Shown here one piece after another: positions 27,901 through 35,858 of a DNA stretch of 64,000 nt (position 1 is its first letter; each line of letters begins with the position of its first letter). The position numbers and the translations under genes are program-made. This DNA is from Neoroseomonas oryzicola. GTDB lineage: Bacteria; Pseudomonadota; Alphaproteobacteria; Acetobacterales; Acetobacteraceae. The DNA lies in the NCBI RefSeq assembly GCF_012163135.1, contig NZ_JAAVUP010000008.1, positions 78,729 through 142,728 on the forward strand. Reading direction: 5' to 3'. Below the pieces are notes generated by a model, which was not told the origin of the DNA, did no database searches, and saw only the letters and a list, made by a program, of their open reading frames with translations.

Positions 27901-29602
27901 GCGTGAGGACCCGTGGTCCGTCCCCGGGCGCGCGCGCCAGTTCCGCCCGCGCACCGCCGGCGGCGATGGAGCGTTCGGCCAGGCCGATGTCCGCCACCGC
28001 TTGCGCGGCCGTCGCGGATTCCAGATAGGCGGGGGCGAAGGCGTCGCGCCAGCGCGCCAGCGTCGCCGGCGCCTCGGCCTCGCCCTGCGCGGCGGCCAGC
28101 GCCTCGGCCAGCCGGTCGCCGAAGCCGCGTGCTGCCTGCGCCACCGCGGCCTCGAGCACCGGCACCTCGACCGCGGGCACCTGCCCCGGCCGCGTCGCGA
28201 TGATGTAGTGCACGCGCGCCAGCGGCGCGTCGCCGAGCGCGATGTAGAAGGCCGAGAGCCGCCCGCCATAGGCGCGCGCGATCATCTGGCCGATGCGCTC
28301 GCGCAGCCTGGTGTCGAAGGTGTCGCGCGGCAGCCAGGCGATGGCGGAGACGAAGCGCTCGAAGGGATCGTGGCGCACCGTCAGCGCGGCGCGCGGGCGA
28401 ATGCTGAGGTCGAGCGCGCGGCGCGCACCGGCGAGGATCGCTGCCTCCGGCGCCTGGAACAATTCGTCACGCGGCCAGGTGTCGAGGATGTTGCGCATCG
28501 CCCGGCCGTCATGGCTGCCCGGCTCGACGCCCGCCATTTCGAGGATGCGCTCGCACTTCATCCGCAGCAGCGGGATGGAGCGCGGATTACGGTTGTAGGC
28601 CGCGGCGGCGAACAGGCCGAGGAAGATCCGCCCGCCGACGACGCGTCCCTCTGCGTCGAAGATGCGCGTCGCGATGGCATCGGCGTGCTGCGGGCGATGC
28701 ACCGTCGCGCGCATGTTGGCCTTGGCGACCGTCAGCGGCGTCGGGTCGGCGAGCGCGGCGCGCACTGCCGGCGGCAGGGCCGAAAGGTCGCGCAGCACGT
28801 CGAAGACCGGCACCGAGGGGTCGGAGAGCAGGCCCAGGTTCTCCGCCTCGTCGATCGCGATGGACCCGTCCGGCCGCACTTCCAGCCGGCGATGGCCGAG
28901 CAGGACGAAATTGTCCTCGCTCAGCCACTGCACGAAGGCAGCGGCCTCCTCCGCCTCGGGCCCGCCGGGCGCGGCGACCTCGGCCGCGGCGCCGCGCAGG
29001 CGGGCCAGCATGGCGGGGAAGGCCGAGGTCGCGACGCGCACATCCGACAGGGCGCGGGCGAGCGCGGCTTCCAGCGTCTCGAGCGTGTCACCGGCGCCGA
29101 CCGGCATGCCCGAGAGCACCGGCCCCGCGGCGCCCAGCGTCACGCGCATCATGCTCTCCCGCGCCGGGGAGGCAGGGTCGAGCGCCTCGAGCCGCCCTGC
29201 CGCGTCGCGCCGGACGCCGAGGACCGGATGCAGCAGCGAGGTCACGGCGCGGCCGTGAAGCGCGAGCGCGGCGAGCACCGAATCGACCAGGAAGGGCATG
29301 TCGTCGGTGACGATCTCGGCGACCGGGCGCGGCCCGGTGCGCGGGCCCGGCGGCAGCACCCGGACCTTGGCCGTGCGCGGGGCGCGCTCGGCGGCGAAGG
29401 CAAACAGGCTGGCGGCGGCGGCCGCGACGGCCTCGGGCAGCTCGGTCGCGAGTTCGGCCGTGGGCACCCCGGCATGGAGCAGGCGCAGCAGCACGGCGGC
29501 ATCGCCGGGCAGGCCCGGGGCGAGGCGCGCCAGGGCTTCCTCCGCCACCCGCAGGATTTCCGCGCGCGCCGTATCTGGCAGGGCCGCCGTGTCGTCCGGC
29601 AT
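24935..29602 (-). CDS. gdhB: NAD-specific glutamate dehydrogenase, large (GDH-180) type
   Basis: 1555 residues, the usual length of the large bacterial NAD-GDH family. It converts glutamate to 2-oxoglutarate and ammonia with NAD. The N-terminal half carries the ACT-like regulatory segments ([16 protein letters not shown] at about 90). The catalytic core has [11 protein letters not shown] at about 830 and the nucleotide-binding part [21 protein letters not shown] followed by [23 protein letters not shown] at about 1120-1170. Monocistronic, convergent with the GMC gene and divergent from the cupin gene. The ATG at 29602 reads [17 protein letters not shown]. The gene symbol follows common usage for this family. 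Confidence 0.96.
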   Translation of the reverse strand: [1555 protein letters not shown]

Positions 29603-29706
29603 GTCGGGCCTCCGTGTTCCTCCGGGTCGCGCAGGGTGCGCCGGGCGGGGCGGGTCCGTCCACCATTCCCCTGCCGCGCCGCGCGGGGAGGGGCTAGAAA
29701 GGCGGC

Positions 29707-30954
29707 ATGAGCATCACCTTCGAAAGCCTGCTCGCGCCCATCACGCCCGAGCAGTTCATGGCCGAGTACTACGACCGCAAACCGCTCCATATCCCGGGCG
29801 CGGCGGACAAGTTCGCGCAGGTGCTCGATTGGGCGGCGATCAACCGGCTGCTCGACATGACACATATCTGGACCGAGACGAGCTTCCGCCTCGTGATGGA
29901 CAGCGTGCCGGTGCCGCCCGTCCAGTACAGCGTGAAGGCGACCTCGCGCGATGGCGCGCAGATCCTGCAGCCAGTCGCGGCGAAGGTGCTGGACTGGGTG
30001 CGGCGCGGCGCCTCGGTGGTGATGAACGACGTGGACAGCCTGACGCCCGGCCTCGCCGCCGTCTCCGCCGCGCTGGAAGGCGCGGGGCTGGGGAAGGCGC
30101 AGGGCAACGTCTACATCTCCTGGCAGTCGCACAAGGCCTTCCACGCCCATTACGACACCCACGACGTCTGGGCGGTGCAGGTGGAAGGCGAGAAGGCCTG
30201 GAACATCTGGGAAGGCCGCGCCGACTGGCCGATCGCCCACCCGCTCTTCCGCGGCCAGAAGCAGGAGCATCACGAACAGGCCAAGGGCGCGCTGCGCCAG
30301 CGCCTGGTGATCAAGAAGGGCGACATCCTCTACCTGCCGCGCGGCTGGTATCACGACGCGCTGGCCGAGGCGCCGAACTCCGTCCACGTCGCCTATGGCG
30401 TGCACGCCCCGCTCGGCCTCGACTTCGCGAACATCCTCGCCGAGCGCGCGCTGCACGACCCCGAGTTCCGCAAGCCGCTGCCGCTGCAGGACGGCAGCCC
30501 GGCGGCGAAATACGCGCTGACGCAGCGCGCCGCGCTGCTGGGCCAGAAGCTCGCGGAATTCGCGCGCGAACCCCGCGTGATCGAGATCCTGGAAGGCTTC
30601 GTGCGCGACTACCGCTTCCAGCGCGGCGGCTACGACCTGCTCGCCGCCCGCGGCGGGACGACGCCGGCCCCCGCCGCGGCGCCGACCGTGGCTGCCGCCG
30701 CCCCGGCCCCCGCTGCGCCCGCCGGCCCGTCGCTGCGCGTGGTAGGCGAGGCCCGCCCCGTGCGCCGCGGCAACGAGTTCGGCCTCAAGACCGGGACCGG
30801 GGTCATCGCCATGTCCTACGGGGAGGTCGAGGCCTCGGCCTGGATCCTCGCCCGGCCGAGCGTGTCGGAGGCCGAGCTGCGCGCCGCCTATCCCGCGCTC
30901 AACGCGGCGGCGCTGATCGGGCGGCTGCGGGATGCGGGGGTGCTCGCCGCATGA
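29707..30954 (+). CDS. JmjC/cupin-4 oxygenase (ribosomal oxygenase-like)
   Basis: 415 residues. The N-terminal 260 residues match the cupin-4/JmjC fold of protein hydroxylases such as RoxA/YcfD. FHAHYDTHDVWAVQVEGEKAW (about 147-167) gives the HxD part of the Fe(II) facial triad, with YHDALAEAPNSVHVAYGVHAPLGLD supplying the distal His. Such enzymes use 2-oxoglutarate and O2 to hydroxylate a ribosomal protein or other target. A linker of Ala/Pro at about 317-340 leads to a C-terminal winged-helix-like domain (LRVVGEARPVRRGNEFGLKTG to LIGRLRDAGVLAA), also as in RoxA. The OmpA-like gene overlaps its stop by 4 nt. Confidence 0.88.
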   Translation: MSITFESLLAPITPEQFMAEYYDRKPLHIPGAADKFAQVLDWAAINRLLDMTHIWTETSFRLVMDSVPVPPVQYSVKATSRDGAQILQPVAAKVLDWVRRGASVVMNDVDSLTPGLAAVSAALEGAGLGKAQGNVYISWQSHKAFHAHYDTHDVWAVQVEGEKAWNIWEGRADWPIAHPLFRGQKQEHHEQAKGALRQRLVIKKGDILYLPRGWYHDALAEAPNSVHVAYGVHAPLGLDFANILAERALHDPEFRKPLPLQDGSPAAKYALTQRAALLGQKLAEFAREPRVIEILEGFVRDYRFQRGGYDLLAARGGTTPAPAAAPTVAAAAPAPAAPAGPSLRVVGEARPVRRGNEFGLKTGTGVIAMSYGEVEASAWILARPSVSEAELRAAYPALNAAALIGRLRDAGVLAA

Positions 30955-31379
30955 TCCACCTCGCGGCGCTGCTGCCGCTGCTGCTTCTCGCGCTGCCGGC
31001 CGCGGCGCAGGTCCGCCCCTTCTCCTGCGTCGGCGCCGAGCAGGTGGAGGACGACGTCTTCTCCGTGCCTTTCGCGCGGGGTTCGGCGCGGATCACCGAT
31101 GCGGCACGGACGGCGCTCGCCTCGGCCGAGGAGGCACTGCGCGCCAATCCGGATCGCGTCGCCTGCGTGCTGGGCCATTCGGGGCAGGAAGGCGGGGCGA
31201 CCACGTCGATCCGCCTCGCCGCCGAGCGCGCCCGGGCGGTGGCCGAGACGCTCTCCACGCGAGGCATCGAGCGCGACCGCCTGCGCGCCGAGGCCCGCAG
31301 CGCCCAGTTCAGCCCGCGGATTCGCGCCGCGGAGCCGCCCTCCCGCACCGTGACGATCGTGGTCCTGCCCGCCCCCTGA
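30951..31379 (+). CDS. Small secreted OmpA-like domain protein
   Basis: 142 residues with a signal peptide (MIHLAALLPLLLLALPAAAQ). The rest resembles an OmpA/MotB peptidoglycan-binding domain: VPFARGSARITDAARTALASAEEAL, VACVLGHSGQEGG, RLAAERARAVAETLSTRGIERDRL. The order of strand, helix, strand and the SIRLAAERARAVAE helix are as in the family. The usual DxxGS.ATN loop is altered to LGHSGQEGG. Starts at an ATG overlapping the oxygenase stop. A perfect 10-bp hairpin follows 12 bp after the stop. Confidence 0.7.
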   Translation: MIHLAALLPLLLLALPAAAQVRPFSCVGAEQVEDDVFSVPFARGSARITDAARTALASAEEALRANPDRVACVLGHSGQEGGATTSIRLAAERARAVAETLSTRGIERDRLRAEARSAQFSPRIRAAEPPSRTVTIVVLPAP

Positions 31380-31390
31380 GGCACCTCGAT

Positions 31391-31416
31391 CACTGTGGCG
31401 CTTTTTCGCCACAGTG
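31391..31416. promoter_or_regulatory. Perfect 10-bp inverted repeat (hairpin or operator)
   Basis: CACTGTGGCG (31391-31400), loop CTTTTT, CGCCACAGTG (31407-31416). It sits 12 bp after the OmpA-like stop and 73 bp before the five-module gene. No T-tract follows, so a classical terminator is not certain. It could equally be a dyad operator for the next gene. Confidence 0.6.
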
Positions 31417-31489
31417 TTGCATCCATGTCCTTGCGCCGCAGCGCACAAGACTCGCATCCTGGACCCGCGTTTCCCCCGAAAGGCCCCCG

Positions 31490-32947
31490 ATGCGCCTTCC
31501 CCCCATGGCGTTGGCCCTCTCACTCGCCCTCCTGCCGCTCGCCGCGCTGGGCCAGGGCGCGCCGCGCCAGGCCACGCCCCAGCCGCCGCCCGCGCGCGAG
31601 CGCGAACCCACCATCGCCAACCAGTCCGGCCTGACGCTGCGGGAGCTCTATGCCGCCCCACCGGGGGCGGCGGATTTCGGCCCCGACCTGCTCGGCGCCG
31701 ACACCGTGCCCGACCGCGGCAACTTCCGCGCCCGCATCGCGGGCACGGCCTGCGACCTCGAATTCCGGGCGGTCTTCCAGGACGGGTCGGAGGAGCGCCG
31801 GCGCCAGAACATCTGCCAGAACCGCCGCGTCCAGTTCGGCGATCCCGCCATCCCCCTGCGCGAAGGCGTCGTCCGCAACGAGACCGACACCACCATCCTG
31901 CAGCTCTTCGCCGCGCCGCCCGGGACGGCCGGGCGCGGGCCGGACCGGCTTGGCGAGAACGTGGTCGATGCCGGGCGCGAGTTCCGCTTCCGCCTCGGCC
32001 GCACGCGGGACTGCGTCTTCGACGTCGTCGCGGTGTTCGAGGACGGGGAGGAGGACGCACGTCGCGGGGTGAACCTTTGCCGCGAGCCGCGCCTGGTGTT
32101 CGGCGACCCCAATGCGCCGCGGCGCGAGGCGCGGATCGACAACACCTCCGACCGCACCATGCGCGAGTTCTACGCCTCGACCCGCGCGCCCGGGGCCTGG
32201 GGGCCGGACCGGCTCGGCGCGGACCTGCTGCCGGCGGGCCAGGGCTTCACGCTGCGCGTGCGCGGCCAGGGCTGCCTGTGGGACCTGCGCGCCGTCTACG
32301 AGGATTCGGCCGAGGAGGTGAAGCGCGGCGTCGACCTCTGCACGACGCGCCAGCTCGCCTTCGACGGGTCGGGCGCGCCGCGCCCGCCGGAACGCCGCCT
32401 GACACTGGTGAACCGTCACGGCGCAATGGTGCAGGAGGTCTACATCTCGGGCTCGTCCGAGGAGGATTGGGGCCCGGATCGGCTTGGCGACGAGGTGCTG
32501 CCGCGCGGCGCACGCCGCGAGGTCTCGGCCCGGCTGCGCGACTGCGAGGCCGACCTGCGCATCGTCTTCGAGGAACGCCGCGCCGCCGAGGAGCGCGCGC
32601 AGATCAACCTCTGCGAGGTCGGCACCATCGTGCTGCGCCCCGGCTGGACGCTGGCGGAGCGGCTCGACGAGGGCGAGACGCCCGACGCCGGCCCCCGCCC
32701 GGGCAGCGTGCGCCTGCGCAACGGCGGCGCGGTGCCGATCGCCGAGCTCTACGCCGACGCGCCGGGCGCGCCGCGCGGGCCGGACCGGCTGGGCCGCACG
32801 GTGCTCGGCGCCGGCGAGACGCTCGACTTCGCCCCGCCCGAGGGCATTCCCTGCCGCGCCGACCTCACCGCCGTCTTCCGCGACGGGCGGGAGGTGACGC
32901 TGCCCGCCACCGACCTCTGCGCCGGGGTCGAGGTGGTGGTGCAGTGA
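31490..32947 (+). CDS. Secreted protein with five tandem two-cysteine modules (unknown function)
   Basis: 485 residues: signal peptide (MRLPPMALALSLALLPLAALGQ), a Pro/Arg linker, then five modules of about 75-85 residues starting near 40, 122, 204, 292 and 400. Each repeats one plan: a strand like N.S..T.RELYA, the tag GPDRLG (GPDLLG in the first), a turn, then Cys-xx-D/E-L...VFEDG and a closing Cys 20-22 residues later. Ten cysteines in five pairs suggest one disulphide per module in the periplasm. Single modules of this kind occur in many proteobacterial exported proteins of unknown role (from memory). GAAAGG precedes the ATG. The EF-hand gene overlaps its stop, so the two are coupled. Confidence 0.85.
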   Translation: MRLPPMALALSLALLPLAALGQGAPRQATPQPPPAREREPTIANQSGLTLRELYAAPPGAADFGPDLLGADTVPDRGNFRARIAGTACDLEFRAVFQDGSEERRRQNICQNRRVQFGDPAIPLREGVVRNETDTTILQLFAAPPGTAGRGPDRLGENVVDAGREFRFRLGRTRDCVFDVVAVFEDGEEDARRGVNLCREPRLVFGDPNAPRREARIDNTSDRTMREFYASTRAPGAWGPDRLGADLLPAGQGFTLRVRGQGCLWDLRAVYEDSAEEVKRGVDLCTTRQLAFDGSGAPRPPERRLTLVNRHGAMVQEVYISGSSEEDWGPDRLGDEVLPRGARREVSARLRDCEADLRIVFEERRAAEERAQINLCEVGTIVLRPGWTLAERLDEGETPDAGPRPGSVRLRNGGAVPIAELYADAPGAPRGPDRLGRTVLGAGETLDFAPPEGIPCRADLTAVFRDGREVTLPATDLCAGVEVVVQ

Positions 32948-33768
32948 AGCGCCTCCTCCTCGCCGCGCTGCTGCTCGGCGCCGTGCCGGCCGCGGCGCAG
33001 GGCATCCCCGAGGCGATGCGCGGCACCTGGTCGGTCGGCGACTGCGCCGCGCCCGACGCCCTGCTGCACGTGACCGCGCGCAGCGTCGCGCGGCTGCCTT
33101 CCGCCGGCCCGGCGCGCCTGGTGCGTTTCCGCAGCGTGCAGGCGCAGGACGGCTGGACGCTCGGCACCGGTGGGGGCGGCGAGGCGCCGCGCGTCATGCT
33201 GCGGCCCGCCGGCGACGGCATCGAGACGGTCGAGCCCGACCCCAAGACCCGCGACGACCGCCTGCCCGGCAATGCCCCGGTCACGCGCTGGGCGCGCTGC
33301 GCGGCGCCGCCGCCGGTCCTCGCGCTCCTCCATGGGGAAGGGATTGCCCTGCTCGGCGCCCTGGAACGTATCGAGGCCGCCTGCCAGGGCGGCACCGCGC
33401 CCGCCTGCCTGCAGGCCGTGGTCCAGGCGGGCGACGTCTCGGGCGACGGCCTGCTCGGCACGGCGGAGATCGCGCGGCTGCTGCGCGGGGCCGCCTGGGC
33501 GCTTGCCGCGCAGGATGGCGGCGAGGCGGACACCTTCGCCGCCGCATCGGGCCTGGGCGGCGTCGCGGCACTCCTGGCAGCACGGATCCTGGTCGAAAGC
33601 CTCGACTACGACGGCGACGGCAAGCTTTCGGCGGCCGAGCTCGGCCAGGACCGGGCGGCCTTCCCGCCGGGCACCGGCGCCGCGGCCGGGCAGCCGATGG
33701 CGGTCGAGGCGCTGGCCGAGGGCGCGGGCCTGCTGCGCGCCCTGCTGGAGCGGCTGGCGACACAGTAA
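32944..33768 (+). CDS. Secreted protein with two EF-hand motifs
   Basis: 274 residues from a GTG at 32944 that overlaps the preceding stop (GTGA). A signal peptide (VKRLLLAALLLGAVPAAAQG) is followed by a cysteine-containing domain beginning MRGTWSVGDCAAPDALLHV. In the C-terminal half two calcium-binding loops are readable: DVSGDGLLGTAE (about 165) and DYDGDGKLSAAE (about 223), the second with every oxygen ligand in place. It would be a periplasmic or outer-surface calcium-binding protein. Coupling to the five-module gene suggests a shared task, perhaps at the envelope beside the polysaccharide locus that follows. Confidence 0.82.
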   Translation: MKRLLLAALLLGAVPAAAQGIPEAMRGTWSVGDCAAPDALLHVTARSVARLPSAGPARLVRFRSVQAQDGWTLGTGGGGEAPRVMLRPAGDGIETVEPDPKTRDDRLPGNAPVTRWARCAAPPPVLALLHGEGIALLGALERIEAACQGGTAPACLQAVVQAGDVSGDGLLGTAEIARLLRGAAWALAAQDGGEADTFAAASGLGGVAALLAARILVESLDYDGDGKLSAAELGQDRAAFPPGTGAAAGQPMAVEALAEGAGLLRALLERLATQ

Positions 33769-33780
33769 CCCTCAATGCGC

Positions 33781-33808
33781 GTGACGGTTTAGTTTTTCGG
33801 TTTATATT
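33781..33808 (+). promoter_or_regulatory. Putative promoter of the YjbF gene
   Basis: GTGACG at 33781-33786 and TATATT at 33803-33808, spacer 16 bp, in an AT-rich patch unlike its surroundings. The second box ends 8 bp before the ATG at 33817 and there is no ribosome site between, which would give a nearly leaderless transcript. Confidence 0.45.
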
Positions 33809-33816
33809 CGCGCATT

Positions 33817-34512
33817 ATGCGAGGCCTGCTGACCCTGTTGCTGCTGCTGCCGCTCGCCGCCTGCGGCAATGCCACGGGCGCAGACCTGCTGCGGGCTGCG
33901 GTCTGGCCGATACCGCTGCCGGATTCGCTGTTCACGCCGTCGGACCCGGTGCCCCAGGGCGAATGGGACGCGGCGGAAGCCTCGCCGGAGGACGGCGAGA
34001 CGGCCCTCGCGCTCGCTCTCGGCAGCCGCCGCGGCCTCGCTCGCCTTACCCAGGCGGAAGGGGAACGCCGCATGTGGCGGACCCAAGGCGGCGTGGTGGT
34101 CGCAACCGATGGCCCGCGCGTCGTCGCCACCGCGGGCCTGCGCCAGGTCCTCGCCGCGACGCGCTTCGACGGCGGCACCGACCCCCTCGCGCGGCTGTCC
34201 GAGATCGGGGACGGCACCTACCGCAGCGCCCGGGTGATCGACGTGATGCGCTCGGCGAGCGACCCGGCGCGGATGCGCTTCGGGCTGCGCCTGGACTGTG
34301 CGCTGCGCGCAGCGCCTTCCCCCGCCGAGGACACGCTGCTGTTCGAGGAATCCTGCCGTGGCGCCGCGCGCTTCACCAACCGCTTCTGGGCGGATGCGCG
34401 GTCCTATGCCGTGTTCCGGTCCGAGCAGTGGATCGGGGACGACCTGCCGCCGCTGGTGGTCGAGGTGGTGGGCGCGCCGCCGCCCGCCGAGGTCATCACC
34501 CTGCCCAGGTGA
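33817..34512 (+). CDS. YjbF/GfcB-family polysaccharide lipoprotein
   Basis: 231 residues with a lipoprotein signal (MRGLLTLLLLLPLAAC, Cys16). The body has the YjbF/GfcB pattern: ALALALGSRRGLARLTQAEGERRMWRTQGGVVVATDGPRVVATAGL, then FWADARSYAVFRSEQWIGDDLPPL at the end. These lipoproteins belong to yjbEFGH and group 4 capsule operons, which also encode YjbH. Here yjbH is 1.3 kb away on the other strand, and no separate YjbG/GfcC gene is present. It ends inside the last 17 bp of the convergent WecA-like gene. Confidence 0.85.
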   Translation: MRGLLTLLLLLPLAACGNATGADLLRAAVWPIPLPDSLFTPSDPVPQGEWDAAEASPEDGETALALALGSRRGLARLTQAEGERRMWRTQGGVVVATDGPRVVATAGLRQVLAATRFDGGTDPLARLSEIGDGTYRSARVIDVMRSASDPARMRFGLRLDCALRAAPSPAEDTLLFEESCRGAARFTNRFWADARSYAVFRSEQWIGDDLPPLVVEVVGAPPPAEVITLPR

Positions 34513-35551
34513 GCCCCGCCCGCCGCATCCGCCGCACGACATAGGCGAGCCAGGCCGCCTGCACCGCCAGCGCCGGCAGCACCACCATCGGCTTGCTGCC
34601 CACCGGCAGTTCCAGGAAGGCCCAGGCCAGCAGCCCGTGGAACAGCACGAAGCCCCAATGCACCGCGGCAACGGCCCGCACGCCAAGGCCCGATCGCTGC
34701 GCCATCTGGTAAAGGTGCGTCCGGTGCGCCGCCGCCACGCGTTCGCCCATCGCCGCGCGCCGCAGCAGCGTGAAGCCCGCGTCGAACAGCAGCCCGAACA
34801 GCAGCAGCGGCACGATCAGGAAGGAGATCTGCGCCGCATCGAAGCGCGCCGCCGCCACCGCCAGCACCGCCATCACGAAACCAAGGAACTGGCTGCCCAC
34901 ATCCCCCATGAAGATCCGCGCGGGATGCAGGTTGAAGGGCAGGAACCCCGCCAGCCCCGCCGCGAGGAACAGGGAGGCCGCATAGACGAACCACCCGCCC
35001 TCCTGCCCCGCGATCACGCACAGGATCACGGAGGCGAGGAACACCGACCCGCCGACCAGGCCGTCCAGCCCGTCCATGAAGTTCATCGCGTTGGTGCAGC
35101 CGACGATCCAGAACAGCGTCAGGCCCACGCCGATCCAGCCGAGCGGCACCTCGCCCCAGACCGGCAGCGCCACGCGCTCGAGCACCAGGCCCGATCCGAT
35201 CGCGACCAGCGCGGCGATCGCCTGCGCCGCGAGCTTCACCGAGAAGCGCAGGTCGGCGACGTCGTCCCACAGCGACACGCCGGCGATCGCCACGGCCGCC
35301 GCGATCACGCCGACGAACTGCGGCGGCGGCAGCCGCGCGAAGGCCGCCGCGACATACAGCACCGCCATCCCCACCACGAAGGCGAGCACCACGCCCACCC
35401 CGCCGCCACGCGGCGTCGGACGCACATGGCTCGACCGCGCATTGGGATGGTCGAGGATCGGCCAGGCGATCATCGCCCGCACGGCCGCCGCGGAGAGCAG
35501 CGCCAGCGCGGCCGCGAAGGCCAGGTGCCGGAGGACGGCTTCGAGCAGCAT
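34496..35551 (-). CDS. WecA/MraY-family undecaprenyl-phosphate sugar-1-phosphate transferase
   Basis: 351 residues, about ten membrane helices. Family marks: SLWDDVADLRFSVKLAAQ (the DD motif at about 93-94), TNAMNFMDGLDGLVGG (about 153-168, with catalytic Asp), HPARIFMGDVGSQFLGF, and the cytoplasmic loop EHRTHLYQ-like AAHRTHLYQMAQRSG. It would transfer a sugar-1-phosphate such as GlcNAc-1-P to undecaprenyl phosphate, starting polysaccharide assembly. The same locus encodes a second, unrelated initiating transferase at 44809. Its 3' end overlaps the YjbF gene; a hairpin element lies in the 300 bp upstream. Confidence 0.92.
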   Translation of the reverse strand: MLLEAVLRHLAFAAALALLSAAAVRAMIAWPILDHPNARSSHVRPTPRGGGVGVVLAFVVGMAVLYVAAAFARLPPPQFVGVIAAAVAIAGVSLWDDVADLRFSVKLAAQAIAALVAIGSGLVLERVALPVWGEVPLGWIGVGLTLFWIVGCTNAMNFMDGLDGLVGGSVFLASVILCVIAGQEGGWFVYAASLFLAAGLAGFLPFNLHPARIFMGDVGSQFLGFVMAVLAVAAARFDAAQISFLIVPLLLFGLLFDAGFTLLRRAAMGERVAAAHRTHLYQMAQRSGLGVRAVAAVHWGFVLFHGLLAWAFLELPVGSKPMVVLPALAVQAAWLAYVVRRMRRAGLTWAG

Positions 35552-35590
35552 GGGCGGGGGCTATGCCCCGCGCCGGGCGGGGCGTCCAGA

Positions 35591-35802
35591 CGGGGAGGGC
35601 GCTGCCCTCCCCGGCCCCCACCCGCCAAAGGCCTAAAGGCCCTTGGAACCCTCAACATGGCCGGGAGAGGGGAGGGGCGCGAGGCGGCCGCCGAGCCCGG
35701 CGCGCGCACGGTGCCCCTCCCCTCTCCCGGCCATCTCCTGGTGTCCAGAGGCCCTTCGGCCTCTGCGGGCACCCAGTGACGTTGCGAAGCAACGCCACTG
35801 GG
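35591..35802. repeat. Family A hairpin element, copy 2 (five hairpins, 22-bp central stem)
   Basis: Fills most of the 307-bp gap 35552-35858, where I see no gene. H1 is 35591-35600/35604-35613 (10 bp, loop GCT). H2 is 35625-35633/35638-35646 (one mismatch). The long stem is 35657-35678/35713-35734, a perfect 22 bp with a 34-nt loop. H4 is 35746-35753/35758-35765. H5 is 35772-35802, a double stem of CCCAGTG/CACTGGG around GTTGC/GCAAC. The part 35803-35858 is G-rich and holds no further structure I can see. Same order and orientation as copy 3 on the other side of yjbH. Confidence 0.88.
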
Positions 35803-35858
35803 AACCCGTGGTGGGGGGAGGTCCGGCGGGGGGCAAAGCTCCTCTCCGCCCGGCACCC

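Noticed and set aside
24872..29710. A 1612-codon open frame on the + strand, antisense to NAD-GDH
   Set aside because: It mirrors the codon pattern of the real gene (third-position G/C leaves few stops on the other strand), shows Arg/Gly/His-rich composition and no domain. Treated as a shadow.
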